NCBI RefSeq assembly: GCF_003854275.1
Contig: NZ_QTQP01000042.1
Span: 1-63,659, forward strand
Direction: 5' to 3'
From: Burkholderia sp. Bp8963
Lineage (GTDB): Bacteria > Pseudomonadota > Gammaproteobacteria > Burkholderiales > Burkholderiaceae
Length of the DNA stretch: 63,659 nt
Every line of letters begins with the position of its first letter. Position 1 is the stretch's first letter. Below are positions 34,218 through 43,274 of this stretch, piece after piece. A model generated the notes under the pieces. It was not told the origin of the DNA. It searched no databases and was given only the letters and a program-made list of their open reading frames with translations. The position numbers and the translations under genes were made by a program.

Positions 34218-35588
34218 ATGAGCCAGCACGACATCATTCCGATCGTCCCCGAAGCTTCGCGCGACGCCGCGCCCGACGTGAGCGCGCTCGTCGCGTATCT
34301 CGAGCAGGACCCGCAGCCGATGATCGTCGTCGATCCCGACTACCGGATCCTCGCGGCGAACGGCGCGTACCGGCGCCAGTTCGGCGTCGCCGGCGTCGAG
34401 CACGTGGGCCGGCATTGCTATCGGGTGTCGCATCACTACGACGTGCCGTGCGACCAGGCCGGCGAACACTGCCCGATGAAGCAGGCGCTGGAGTCGCGCA
34501 GCCTGAACCGCGTGCTGCACATCCATCACACGCCGCGCGGCCCCGAGCACGTCGACGTCGAGCTGCGCCCGATCTTCGACGCGGCGGGCCGCGTGATCGC
34601 ATACGTCGAGCGCCTGACGACGGTGCGCAGCGCGTCCGCGCAGCCGAGCGCGGACGGGCTCGTCGGCGGCTCGGACGCGTTCAACGCGGCGCTCGGCGCG
34701 CTGCAGCGCGTCGCGCCGTCGATGCTGCCGGTGCTGCTGCTCGGCGAGTCGGGCACCGGCAAGGAGCTGTTCGCGCGCGCGCTGCACGAGGCGAGCGCCC
34801 GCGCGATGGGGCCGTTCGTCGTCGTCGATTGTTCGGGGATCGCCGAGACGCTGTTCGAGAGCGAGCTGTTCGGCTACGAGAAGGGGGCGTTCACCGGTGC
34901 GGCGGCGCGCAAGCCGGGGCTCGTCGAGACCGCGCAGGGCGGCACGCTGTTTCTCGACGAGATCGGCGACGTGCCGCTGCCGATGCAGGTGAAGCTGCTG
35001 CGGCTGATCGAATCGGGCACGTTCCGGCGCGTCGGTGGCGTCGAGGCGCTGCGCGCGGATTTCCGGCTCGTCGCGGCGACCCACAAGCCGCTGCGCGAGA
35101 TGATCGACGACGGACGCTTTCGGCAGGATCTCTACTACCGGATCAGCGCGTTTCCGATCCACCTGCCGGCGCTGCGCGAGCGGCACGGCGACATCGCGCT
35201 GCTCGCCGCGTCGATCCTGCAGCGGATCGCGAACGCGCGCGCCGGTGTGCGCGACACGTCGTTCACGCTGACCGACACGGCGCGTGCGTGCCTCGACGCC
35301 TATGCGTGGCCGGGCAATATTCGCGAGCTGCGCAACGTGCTCGAGCGCGCATGCCTGTTCGCGGACGACGGCGCGATCCGTGTCGAGCACCTGCCCGACG
35401 AAGTCGCGCAAGCAGGTGACCCGGCGCGGCAGCCGGATGCCGGGGGAACGCTGTCCGACGACGCGCTCGCGCGCATTGCGCGCACGTTTCGCGGCACCCG
35501 GCGTGCGCTCGCCGGGCACGTCGGGATCAGCGAGCGCACGTTGTACCGGCGGCTGCGCGCGCTCGGAATCGCGACGCGGGACGCGTGA
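34218..35588 (+). CDS. fisR: sigma-54-dependent activator, FisR-type sulfane-sulfur sensor
   Basis: A 456-residue enhancer-binding protein: N-terminal PAS-like sensor, AAA+ domain (Walker A GESGTGKE 176-183, GAFTGA 223-228, Walker B LFLDEIGD 244-251) and C-terminal Fis-type HTH (RALAGHVGISERTLYRRL). Sensor cysteines Cys67, Cys78 and Cys85 are spaced 11 and 7, the same spacing I recall for the three sensing cysteines of Cupriavidus FisR. It should activate the divergent pdo-sqr-tauE operon when persulfide accumulates. ATG 34218 is preferred; ATGs at 34170 and 34104 would run the coding region through the inverted repeats. Confidence 0.85.
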   Translation: MSQHDIIPIVPEASRDAAPDVSALVAYLEQDPQPMIVVDPDYRILAANGAYRRQFGVAGVEHVGRHCYRVSHHYDVPCDQAGEHCPMKQALESRSLNRVLHIHHTPRGPEHVDVELRPIFDAAGRVIAYVERLTTVRSASAQPSADGLVGGSDAFNAALGALQRVAPSMLPVLLLGESGTGKELFARALHEASARAMGPFVVVDCSGIAETLFESELFGYEKGAFTGAAARKPGLVETAQGGTLFLDEIGDVPLPMQVKLLRLIESGTFRRVGGVEALRADFRLVAATHKPLREMIDDGRFRQDLYYRISAFPIHLPALRERHGDIALLAASILQRIANARAGVRDTSFTLTDTARACLDAYAWPGNIRELRNVLERACLFADDGAIRVEHLPDEVAQAGDPARQPDAGGTLSDDALARIARTFRGTRRALAGHVGISERTLYRRLRALGIATRDA

Positions 35589-35928
35589 CGGCAACCGCTG
35601 AAGTTCGTTCCCGGCGTCGTGCCGACACGCAGGCAACGCGCGTGCCGACACGTCCGGCAGACGGGGCGAAACAGTCAGTGCGTACGGAGCCTGTCATGCC
35701 TGAGGCTGCCGCTGCGAAATGCGGCGAACGCGGCCCGGCGGATGCGCGATTGCCCGATGTCGACTGGCGGCGCGATCTGGATGCGATCGGCCCGCCGCGC
35801 CGATTGCCGGAGCGAGTATGCGGGGATGGGCCTGCTCGCGATTCCGGCACTCGCGCTCGACTCGGTGCGCGATGCCGGCTGCCGGTGGTGACACATGAAA
35901 GCGCGCCGCGCGGCCGGATGCCTGCCGA
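35589..35928. other. 340-bp non-coding gap between fisR and the MerR gene
   Basis: No ORF here has a plausible start or protein-like composition; open frames are high-GC shadows. The only structure noticed is a short direct repeat of CGTGCCGACACG near 35618 and 35641. The genes on both sides converge here, yet I see no clear terminator. Confidence 0.5.
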
Positions 35929-36957
35929 TCAGTGCTGCGGCTTCAACTGCGCCATCGCTTCGCGCATGAACCCGAGCAACGTGTCGTCGGCCCAACCGTC
36001 CTTCGTCAGCGCAGGTTCGTTCATCATCGCATGGCGAAATTTCGCGTGCGTCGCGGGATCGTCGCCCGCATAGCTGCGGAACAGGTCGAGCCAGCGCAGC
36101 GCGAGCGCTCGGCCTTCCGGGGAGTCGGGCCGGGCGCCGGCATCGATCACGTCGCGCGCATCGGCCATCAGCTGCGGCCATTCCTTGGCCCGTTCGCCAT
36201 AGTGCGCGCGCATGAAGCGGATCTCGTCCGGCGCGAGGTACTTCTCGAAGATCCGCATCTTCGTTTCGGCGACCGCGCGCAGCACGTAGTCGCGCAGGGC
36301 CGTCGAAATGCCGATCTGCGCCTGCATCGACGGCTCGCTTTCGTGCATCAGGTTCAGCTTCGTGAGTAGCCGCGGGTCGCCGTTCGTGTCGCGCACGAGC
36401 AGCGCCATCCAGCGATCGGCGAGCGCGCGCACGCGATCGTCCTCGGGCGCGACGCCGCCATCCATCAGCGCGCGCACGTCGCTGACAAGCGCGGTCCATT
36501 CCGCATCGCCTGTCTGGCTCTTGCGGTACATCGGCATGCGCGCGAGTTCTTCCTCGGAAAAGTATTGGTCGTACACAGTCATCAACTCCAGCGTGGTGAG
36601 CCAATCGGCCAGCTCCGGCTCCGCGCCGCCGGCGAGCTGCTCGTGCAGGTGCACGAGTCGCTCGCGCAGCCGCGCGGCCTGCTCGATTTCGCGGTCGAGC
36701 ATCGCGATCTGCTTCGCGACGATCCCGACGAGCGGCGTGCCGGGCTGGTTCAGGTAAGCGCCGATCTCGGCGAGCGACAGGCCGAAGCGACGCAATGCCT
36801 GGATCTGGTGAAGCCGGGCGATGTCGTTGCGGTCGTACAGCCGGTAGCCGTTGTCGGCGCGCGCCGAAGGGGTCAGCAGACCGATCGCGTGATAGTGGTG
36901 CAGCGTGCGGACGGTCAGTCCGCTGCGTTTTGCCAGGTCTCCCACTTTCAGTCGCAT
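35929..36957 (-). CDS. MerR-family regulator with duplicated TipAS-like C-terminal domain
   Basis: A 342-residue MerR regulator. The N-terminal winged HTH (MRLKVGDLAKRSGLTVRTLHHYHAIGLL) and dimerisation helix occupy residues 1-120. The C-terminal half carries two similar segments of about 60 residues, one beginning EWTALVSDVRALMDGG and one EWPQLMADARDVIDAG, resembling the TipAS drug-binding domain. This suggests response to a hydrophobic or peptide antibiotic. It lies next to, but separated from, the RND efflux genes on the same strand. Confidence 0.85.
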   Translation of the reverse strand: MRLKVGDLAKRSGLTVRTLHHYHAIGLLTPSARADNGYRLYDRNDIARLHQIQALRRFGLSLAEIGAYLNQPGTPLVGIVAKQIAMLDREIEQAARLRERLVHLHEQLAGGAEPELADWLTTLELMTVYDQYFSEEELARMPMYRKSQTGDAEWTALVSDVRALMDGGVAPEDDRVRALADRWMALLVRDTNGDPRLLTKLNLMHESEPSMQAQIGISTALRDYVLRAVAETKMRIFEKYLAPDEIRFMRAHYGERAKEWPQLMADARDVIDAGARPDSPEGRALALRWLDLFRSYAGDDPATHAKFRHAMMNEPALTKDGWADDTLLGFMREAMAQLKPQH

Positions 36958-37105
36958 TCGAGCCTCCGTTTAGTGCGCACGCTGAAGTCTCGAACGTTAC
37001 GCTACGTGAGGGTCAAGCGGAAAGAGGCGGGTGCGCCGAACAGGCTCGCGCGCGCCCGTCGAACGAACCGGACGACCGCGCAACGGGCGCGGCCCGACGG
37101 AGGTT

Positions 37106-37168
37106 CAAGTGTCGCTGCGTGGCGGGTACGGCCCGCAGGAGGCGCAAGCGTCACTGCGTGGCGGATGC
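37106..37168. repeat. 24-bp direct repeat spanning the 3' end of the outer-membrane lipoprotein gene
   Basis: Segments 37106-37129 and 37145-37168 (core CTGCGTGGCGG) match at 20 of 24 positions. The second covers the gene's stop codon; the first lies just downstream, so the gene end appears partly duplicated. Confidence 0.6.
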
Positions 37169-38731
37169 AGCAGTCGCATCGGCGGTGCGGGCCTGCGGCA
37201 CTGGTTGCCTGGCGGACTGCTCATTTGACTGCTCAGTCGGCTGCATAGTCGGCCGCTGATTCGGCGAGCCCCCGACGGGCGGCGTGCCCATCGCCTGGTA
37301 CAGCCGTGCGGTGTCCGACAGGCGCGCGCCCGTCGCGCGAATCTCGTCGAGCTGCGCATTACGGTACTGCAGTTCGCTCGCTCGCGCGGACGCCCGTGGC
37401 AGCGCGCCGAGCCGCGTGCGCGCGGCCGTGTCGTCGTACGCGCCGCGTGCGGCGCTGGCGGCGCGGCCCGACGCGTCGAGTGCCTGCGCGTCGTGCTCGA
37501 GCGCCGCGAGCGAATCGGCGACGTTCTGGAACGCGCCGAGCACGGTCTGCTTGTATTGATCGACCGCGGCCTCGTAGTTTTCCTTCGCCGCGCGGCGCTG
37601 CGCGAGCAGCGCGCCGCCGTGGAAGATCGGCTGGCTGAGCGACGCGCCAATGCTCCAGATCGCGCCGGCGCCCGACAACATCGTCGGCCAGCTGAAGCCG
37701 CCTTGTCCCATCGACGCCGACAGCGACAGCTGCGGGAACAGCTGCGCGGTCGCGACGCCGACCTCGGCCGCGGCCGCCTTCAGCGCCGCGTCGGCCGCGC
37801 GGATGTCGGGCCGGCTCTGCAGCAGGTCCGACGGCACGACGACCGGCACCTGCTGCGGCAGATGCAGGTCGGCGAGCGCGAGATCGGCGGGCGGCTGGTC
37901 CGGTGTGCGGCCGACCAGCACCGCGAGCGCATGGCGCGCCGAATCGCGCTGCTGGCGCAGCACGGGCAGGCTGGCCGCGAACGTGGCCGCGCTCTGCCGC
38001 GCGTTCAGCGCGTCGGTGCGCGACCCGGCGCCGAGCGCGTAGCGGCGCTCGGCATCGTGCGCCTGCGCGTCGGCGAGCGCGACGAGCCGCTCGGTCGTGT
38101 CGATCTGCGCGTTCAGGACCGACGCGGTGATCGACGCGGTGACGATGTTCGCGGCGAGCGCGCGCCGCGCGGAGTCGAGCTGGAACGCGCTGACGTCGAC
38201 GCGTTTCGCGAGCGCGCGGTTCGCGAAGCGCGCGGCGCCGAACAGGTCGATCGTATAGCGCGCTTCGATCTGGCCGACGAACGTGTCGTACAGCAACGTC
38301 GGTGCGCCGAGCGCGGGAATCGGCACGCCGAGCGCGCGCTGGCGCGCGGCCTGGCCGCCCGCGTCGATCGACGGCAGCAGCGAACTGCCGATCTGCGCGC
38401 GCAGCTGCTCGCGCGCGGCGTTCAGCGTGTGCGATGCGGCACTGAGCGTCGGGCTGTTGCGCAGCCCTTCGTCGACGAGCGCGTTCAGCGCATCGGAGCG
38501 GTACTCGCGCCACCAGTCGGGCACCGGCTGCGCGCCGACCTCGAACTGCTGCGCGACGCCTAGCGCGGCAATCGTCTGCTCTGCTTGCGGCGCCACGCCG
38601 TAGTGCGCGGGGGACGGCATCGCGGGCGGCTCGCCGCTCGGGCCGAACCACGCGCAGCCGGCGAGCGACACGAGGCCGGCGGCTGCCATCGCGCGCGCGG
38701 TCTGGGTCATCAGGTTCATCGACAGTTTCAT
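37151..38731 (-). CDS. RND efflux outer-membrane lipoprotein (NodT/OprM family)
   Basis: A 526-residue outer-membrane factor. The lipoprotein signal ends in LAGC with Cys26 as the lipidation site. The two repeated TolC-like halves are visible, with LLQSRPDIRAADAALKAAAAEVGVATAQLFPQLSLSAS in the middle and ELQYRNAQLDEIRA near the end. A Gln/Thr/Ser/Ala-rich tail follows the barrel. Last gene of the adaptor-pump-channel operon; it begins two bases after the pump's stop codon. Confidence 0.9.
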   Translation of the reverse strand: MKLSMNLMTQTARAMAAAGLVSLAGCAWFGPSGEPPAMPSPAHYGVAPQAEQTIAALGVAQQFEVGAQPVPDWWREYRSDALNALVDEGLRNSPTLSAASHTLNAAREQLRAQIGSSLLPSIDAGGQAARQRALGVPIPALGAPTLLYDTFVGQIEARYTIDLFGAARFANRALAKRVDVSAFQLDSARRALAANIVTASITASVLNAQIDTTERLVALADAQAHDAERRYALGAGSRTDALNARQSAATFAASLPVLRQQRDSARHALAVLVGRTPDQPPADLALADLHLPQQVPVVVPSDLLQSRPDIRAADAALKAAAAEVGVATAQLFPQLSLSASMGQGGFSWPTMLSGAGAIWSIGASLSQPIFHGGALLAQRRAAKENYEAAVDQYKQTVLGAFQNVADSLAALEHDAQALDASGRAASAARGAYDDTAARTRLGALPRASARASELQYRNAQLDEIRATGARLSDTARLYQAMGTPPVGGSPNQRPTMQPTEQSNEQSARQPVPQARTADATAASATQ

Positions 38732-38733
38732 GA

Positions 38734-41700
38734 TCAGGCTCCCGACGGCGTGGCGGGCGGCGTGCCGCCTGACGGACCACCGTCGCCGTCGTGCGGCGGA
38801 TGGCTGTCCGGTGCATCGCGCTCGCCGCTCTTCACGCGGAACCACGCGGCGTACAGCGCCGGCAGGTAGAACAGGGTCAGCACGGTCGCGCTCGTGATGC
38901 CGCCCATCAGCGCGGTCGCCATCGGCCCGAAGAAGTTCGAGCGCAACAGGGGGATCAGCGCGAGCACGGCGGCTGCGGCCGTCAGCGTGATCGGCCGGAA
39001 GCGCCGCACGGTCGCGCCGACGATCGCGTCGAAGCGTCCGTGGCCGGCCGCGATGTCCTGCTCGATCTGGTCGACGAGGATCACCGAGTTGCGCATGATG
39101 ATCCCGAACATCGCGATCACGCCGAGCATCGCGACGAAGCCGAAGGGCTGGCCGAACAGCAGCAGCGTGCCGACGACGCCGATCAGCCCGAGCGGCGCGG
39201 TCAGCACGACCATCAGCACGCGCGAGAAGCTCTGCAGCTGGATCATCAGCAGCGTGAACACGGCGATCGCCATCAGCGGCATCTGCGCGTTGATCGAATT
39301 CTGCCCCTTCGCGCTTTCCTCGACCGGGCCGCCGATCTCGATCCGGTAGCCGACCGGCAACTGCGCGCGCAGCGCATTCAGCTTGCCGTCGATTGCATGC
39401 GTGACGTCGATGCCCTGCGCGCCCGCGCGCACATCCGACTGCACGGTGATGGTCGGCTGGCGGTCGCGCTCCCAGATCACCCCGTATTCGAGCGTCGGCT
39501 TGAAGCGGCCGAGCGAGCCGAGCGGCACGGGGCCGTTCGGCGTCGGCAGCGCGAGGCCCGCGAGCTTCGCGGGATCGACGCGGTCGGCCTGTGGCGCGCG
39601 CAAGTCGACCGCGATCAGCTTGTCGCGCTCGCGGTATTGCGTGACCGTGATGCCGGACAGCGTCATCGCGAGGAAGCTCGATACGTCCTGCGACGTCACG
39701 TTCAGCTCGCGCGCCTTCTTCTGGTCGAGCTCGAAGCGCACCGAGCGCTCGGCCGGCTCGTCCCAGTCGAACTGCACGTTCACCGTGCGGGCGTCGCCGC
39801 GCGTCGCCGCTGCGACCTTTTCGGCGATGCCGCGCACGGTCGCGATGTCGTCGCCGCTCACGCGGAACTGCACGGGATAGCCGACGGGCGGCCCGTTCTC
39901 GAGCCGCGACAGGCGCCAGCGCACGGCCGGGAACCGTTCGCGCATCGTGGTTTCGAGCCAGCTCGCGAGCTTCTCGCGTTCCTTGACCGATTTCGCGGTG
40001 ATCACGAACTGCGCGAAGTTCGGCAACTGCAGCTGCTGGTCGAGCGGCAGGTAGAAGCGCGGTGCGCCGCTGCCGACGAAATTGACCGAGTGATCGATCT
40101 CGGGGCGTCCGGCGATCGTCTGTTCGAGGCGCTCGGTCTCGCGCAGCGTCGCCGCGAACGACGCGCCTTCGGGCAGCCGCAGGTCGACCAGCAGCTCGGG
40201 GCGGTCGGAGCTCGGGAAGAACTGCTGCGGCACCAGCGAGAAGCCCAGCAGCGACACGACGAAGAGGGCGCCCGTGATCAGCAGCACGACGAAGCGCCGC
40301 TCGATGCACCAGTGGATCCAGCCGCGCAGCCGCGTGTAGAAGCGCGTGTCGTAGATGTCGTGCTCGTGGTCGTCGGGCAGGTGCGCTTCGTGCGCGTGCT
40401 TCTTGCGCTCGGGCAGCAGGTGGAAGCCGAGCAGCGGGATCAGCACGACCGCCGCGAACCACGACGCGATCAGCGCGATCGCCGACACCTCGAAGATCGA
40501 GCGCGTGTACTCGCCGGTGCTCGATTTCGCGAGCGCGATCGGCAGGAAGCCGGACACGGTGACGAGCGTGCCGGTCAGCATCGGGAACGCAGTGCTGGAG
40601 TACGCGAACGCGGCCGCGCGTGCGCGGCTGTAGCCTTGCTCGAGCTTCACGGCCATCATCTCGACCGCGATGATCGCGTCGTCGACGAGCAGGCCGAGCG
40701 CGAGCACCAGCGTGCCGAGCGACACCTTGTGCAGACCGATGTCGAACAGGTACATGAAGAGCGCGGTGACGGCGAGCACGACCGGGATCGAGATCACGAC
40801 GACCATCCCGGTGCGCAGGCCGAGCGACACGAGGCTCACGACCAGCACGATCGCGACGGCTTCGGCGACGGCTTCCATGAAGTCGTCGACCGACCGCGCG
40901 ACCGCGTGCGGCATGCTCGACACTTCGGTCAGCTTGAGGCCGGCCGGCAGTTGCGCCTGCAGCGCCTTCGATTGCCCGTCGAGCGCCTTGCCGAGGCGGA
41001 TCACGTCGCCGCCCGGCTGCATCGTGATGCCGATCCCGAGCACGGCCTTGCCGGCCGCACCTTGGCCGGCCGCGCCTTCGCCGGTAGCACCTTGGCCGGT
41101 AGCACCTTGGCCGGCCGCGCGCATCTGCGTGACGGTCGGATCGTCGTAGCCGCGCCTCACGGTCGCGAGATCGCCGAGCCGGAACGTGCGGCCGTTGATG
41201 CGCAGCAGCGTGTCGGCGATCGCGGCGACGTTGTCGAACTGGCCGCTCGGCCGCACGAACACGCGGTCGTCGGTGGTCGTCAGCACGCCGCCCGACGACA
41301 CGTCGTTCTGTGCGTTGATCGCCTGACCGAGCTGCTGCGGCGAGATGCCAAGGCGCGTGAGTTGCGCGTTGTTGACCTCGATGAAGATCCGCTGGCCGGG
41401 GTCGCCGAAATAGTCGACCTTGCCGACGCCCGGCACGCGCAGCAGCACCGTGCGCAGCTGGTCCGCGTAGTCGTGCAGCTGCGCGGGCGAGAAGCCGTCG
41501 CCTTCGAGCGTGTAGATGTTGGTGTAGACGTCGCCGAATTCGTCATTGAAGAACGGGCCCTGCACGCCGGGCGGCAGCGTGTAGCCGATGTCGCTGACCT
41601 TCTTGCGGATCTGGTACCAGGTCTCCGGCACGTCCTTGACCGGCGCCGAATCCTTCATCGTGAAGAAGATCAGCGATTCGCCGGGGCGCGAGTAGCTGCG

Positions 41701-41973
41701 CTGGAAGTCGATCGCCGGCGTTTCCTGCAGCTTGCGGCCGATCCGGTCGGTGACCTGTTCCTGCACCTGCCGCGCGGTCGCGCCCGGCCAGAACGTGCGG
41801 ATCACCATCACGCGGAACGTGAACGGCGGGTCTTCGGATTGCGCGAGGCGCGTGTACGCGAGGATGCCCGCAAGCGTCGCGAGCACGATCAGGTAGACGA
41901 CGAGCGCCTGGTGGCGCAGCGCCCACGCGGACAGGTTGAAGCCGCTATGGCTTTCTTCGCGAAACGAGCTCAT
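38734..41973 (-). CDS. RND-family multidrug efflux pump, inner-membrane permease
   Basis: A 1079-residue proton-driven efflux pump with twelve predicted helices and two large periplasmic domains. The conserved TM4 segment contains LGLLVDDAIIAVEMM, where the proton-relay acidic residues lie. An unusual Gly/Ala/Gln/Thr stretch, five tandem pentapeptides AAGQG/ATGQG/ATGEG/AAGQG/AAGKA, interrupts the first periplasmic domain at about residue 290-315. The ATG at 41973 overlaps the adaptor stop (ATGA). Substrate unknown. Confidence 0.92.
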   Translation of the reverse strand: MSSFREESHSGFNLSAWALRHQALVVYLIVLATLAGILAYTRLAQSEDPPFTFRVMVIRTFWPGATARQVQEQVTDRIGRKLQETPAIDFQRSYSRPGESLIFFTMKDSAPVKDVPETWYQIRKKVSDIGYTLPPGVQGPFFNDEFGDVYTNIYTLEGDGFSPAQLHDYADQLRTVLLRVPGVGKVDYFGDPGQRIFIEVNNAQLTRLGISPQQLGQAINAQNDVSSGGVLTTTDDRVFVRPSGQFDNVAAIADTLLRINGRTFRLGDLATVRRGYDDPTVTQMRAAGQGATGQGATGEGAAGQGAAGKAVLGIGITMQPGGDVIRLGKALDGQSKALQAQLPAGLKLTEVSSMPHAVARSVDDFMEAVAEAVAIVLVVSLVSLGLRTGMVVVISIPVVLAVTALFMYLFDIGLHKVSLGTLVLALGLLVDDAIIAVEMMAVKLEQGYSRARAAAFAYSSTAFPMLTGTLVTVSGFLPIALAKSSTGEYTRSIFEVSAIALIASWFAAVVLIPLLGFHLLPERKKHAHEAHLPDDHEHDIYDTRFYTRLRGWIHWCIERRFVVLLITGALFVVSLLGFSLVPQQFFPSSDRPELLVDLRLPEGASFAATLRETERLEQTIAGRPEIDHSVNFVGSGAPRFYLPLDQQLQLPNFAQFVITAKSVKEREKLASWLETTMRERFPAVRWRLSRLENGPPVGYPVQFRVSGDDIATVRGIAEKVAAATRGDARTVNVQFDWDEPAERSVRFELDQKKARELNVTSQDVSSFLAMTLSGITVTQYRERDKLIAVDLRAPQADRVDPAKLAGLALPTPNGPVPLGSLGRFKPTLEYGVIWERDRQPTITVQSDVRAGAQGIDVTHAIDGKLNALRAQLPVGYRIEIGGPVEESAKGQNSINAQMPLMAIAVFTLLMIQLQSFSRVLMVVLTAPLGLIGVVGTLLLFGQPFGFVAMLGVIAMFGIIMRNSVILVDQIEQDIAAGHGRFDAIVGATVRRFRPITLTAAAAVLALIPLLRSNFFGPMATALMGGITSATVLTLFYLPALYAAWFRVKSGERDAPDSHPPHDGDGGPSGGTPPATPSGA
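41045..41119. repeat. five 15-bp tandem repeats inside the RND pump gene
   Basis: Five 15-bp units of the form CCTTGGCCGGCCGCG / CCTTGGCCGGTAGCA. Each encodes one pentapeptide in frame on the minus strand, so copy number can change without breaking the pump. Confidence 0.85.
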
Positions 41974-43088
41974 GACGCGAAGTCCTCCGGGTGCAGCGGC
42001 GCGATCGCGCGGACCTTCTCGCCCGCGCTGACCGTGTGCACGCCCTGCAGCACGACGCGCTCGCCCGGCTGCAGCCCGTGCGTGGCGCTGAACACGGTGA
42101 CGGTGCGCTCGTTGAAGCGCGCGACGTCGACGCGGCGCAGCTCGAGCGTATCGTCCTTCGCGCGCACGACCCACACGGCCGGATGCTGGCCGTCGTGGAA
42201 CAGCGCGGTCGCGGGCAGCGTGATGGTCGCGGCGTCGTTGTCGGCCGGCAGGCCGTCGAACGCGACGTCGGCCGTCATCCCGAGGCGGATCGCCGGATCG
42301 GGCCGTCCGAGCGACAGCTTCACGCGGTAGGTGCGGCTTTGCGGATCGGCGGCCGGCGCGACTTCGCGGACCTTCGCGGCGAACTGCCGGCCCGGCAGCG
42401 ACGGCAGCGTGACGGACGCCCCGTGGCCCGGTGCGAGCGACGCGAGCGCGGCTTCCGGCACGTCGCTGACGACGTCGACGTCGCCGGCCCACGCGAGCTG
42501 GTAGACGGGCTGGCCGGCGGACACGTTCTGGCCCGTGTCGGCCTGCTCGGCCGTGATGTAGCCGTCGTGATCGGCAACGAGCGTCGCGTAGCGGAGCTGG
42601 TTCTTCGCGAGCGCGAGCTGCTGCTGCGCCTGGTCGCGCTGCGCGAGCGCGGACGCATACGCGTCTTCGGTCTGCTCGAGCTGCGCGGTCGCGATCAGGT
42701 TTTCACGGGCCTGCGCGCGGTCGCGGTCGAGTTGCTGTTTCGCATATGCGAGGCGGTGCGACGCGGCGTCGAGCTGCGCCTGCGCGCTCGCAGCGTTCTT
42801 CTCGACGTCGGACGGATCGAGCAGCGCGACGACCTGGCCGGCCTTCACGGTGTCGCCGAGCTGCACCTTGCGCTCGACGATCTTGCCTGCGATGCGGAAC
42901 GACAGCGGTGTCGCGTAGCGCGGCTGGATTTCGCCGGGCAGCGTGCGGGCGACGGCGGCGCCGTCGGCATGGGCCGGCAGCGCGACGACGGGGCGCGGCG
43001 CGGGCGGCGCGGATTCTTTCGGATGACAGGCGGAGAGGACGAGCGCAGCGCCGATCAGCAGCACGGCGCGGAAACCGAAGCGATTCAC
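41970..43088 (-). CDS. RND efflux periplasmic adaptor (membrane fusion) lipoprotein
   Basis: A 372-residue adaptor: lipoprotein signal ending in LSAC, then the barrel-sandwich/lipoyl region (GKIVERKVQLGDTVKAGQVVALLDP), a coiled-coil hairpin (ALAQRDQAQQQLALAKNQL) and the C-terminal beta-barrel. It bridges pump and channel. A GTG start at 43088 is chosen since GGGGG lies just upstream and it places the signal sequence at the N-terminus; an ATG at 43136 would give an implausible leader. First gene of the efflux operon, divergent from tetR. Confidence 0.87.
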   Translation of the reverse strand: MNRFGFRAVLLIGAALVLSACHPKESAPPAPRPVVALPAHADGAAVARTLPGEIQPRYATPLSFRIAGKIVERKVQLGDTVKAGQVVALLDPSDVEKNAASAQAQLDAASHRLAYAKQQLDRDRAQARENLIATAQLEQTEDAYASALAQRDQAQQQLALAKNQLRYATLVADHDGYITAEQADTGQNVSAGQPVYQLAWAGDVDVVSDVPEAALASLAPGHGASVTLPSLPGRQFAAKVREVAPAADPQSRTYRVKLSLGRPDPAIRLGMTADVAFDGLPADNDAATITLPATALFHDGQHPAVWVVRAKDDTLELRRVDVARFNERTVTVFSATHGLQPGERVVLQGVHTVSAGEKVRAIAPLHPEDFAS

Positions 43089-43210
43089 GAAACCCCCAGA
43101 CGAAGAAACAGGGACACAGCGGAACGAAGCCGGCAAGCGTCGGGCGCTTGCCCCGAGCGGCGCGACACGATGCGCGCGGACAAGATCTTTCGGATACTGA
43201 GGCGGATTCT

Positions 43211-43226
43211 AATACACGTCTGTATT
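43211..43226. promoter_or_regulatory. palindromic operator candidate between the efflux operon and tetR
   Basis: AATACACGTCTGTATT is a perfect 6-bp inverted repeat with a 4-bp centre, in the AT-rich divergent gap 48 bp before the TetR gene. Its form (TACA-N4-TGTA) resembles TetR-family efflux operators. Confidence 0.6.
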
Positions 43227-43274
43227 TGAATGCAAAGATGAATTTGAAAGGGAATTGGTGCTAGACTTCGCGCC

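Noticed and set aside
35585..36073. Plus-strand open frame after fisR
   Set aside because: Overlaps the well-supported MerR gene end, has biased composition and no ribosome-binding site.
38791..42330. Very long antisense open frame (over 1100 codons) opposite the RND pump genes
   Set aside because: It mirrors the codon structure of the pump on the other strand (Arg/His/Glu-rich translation), a usual artefact of high-GC third positions; the sense frames have clear family motifs.
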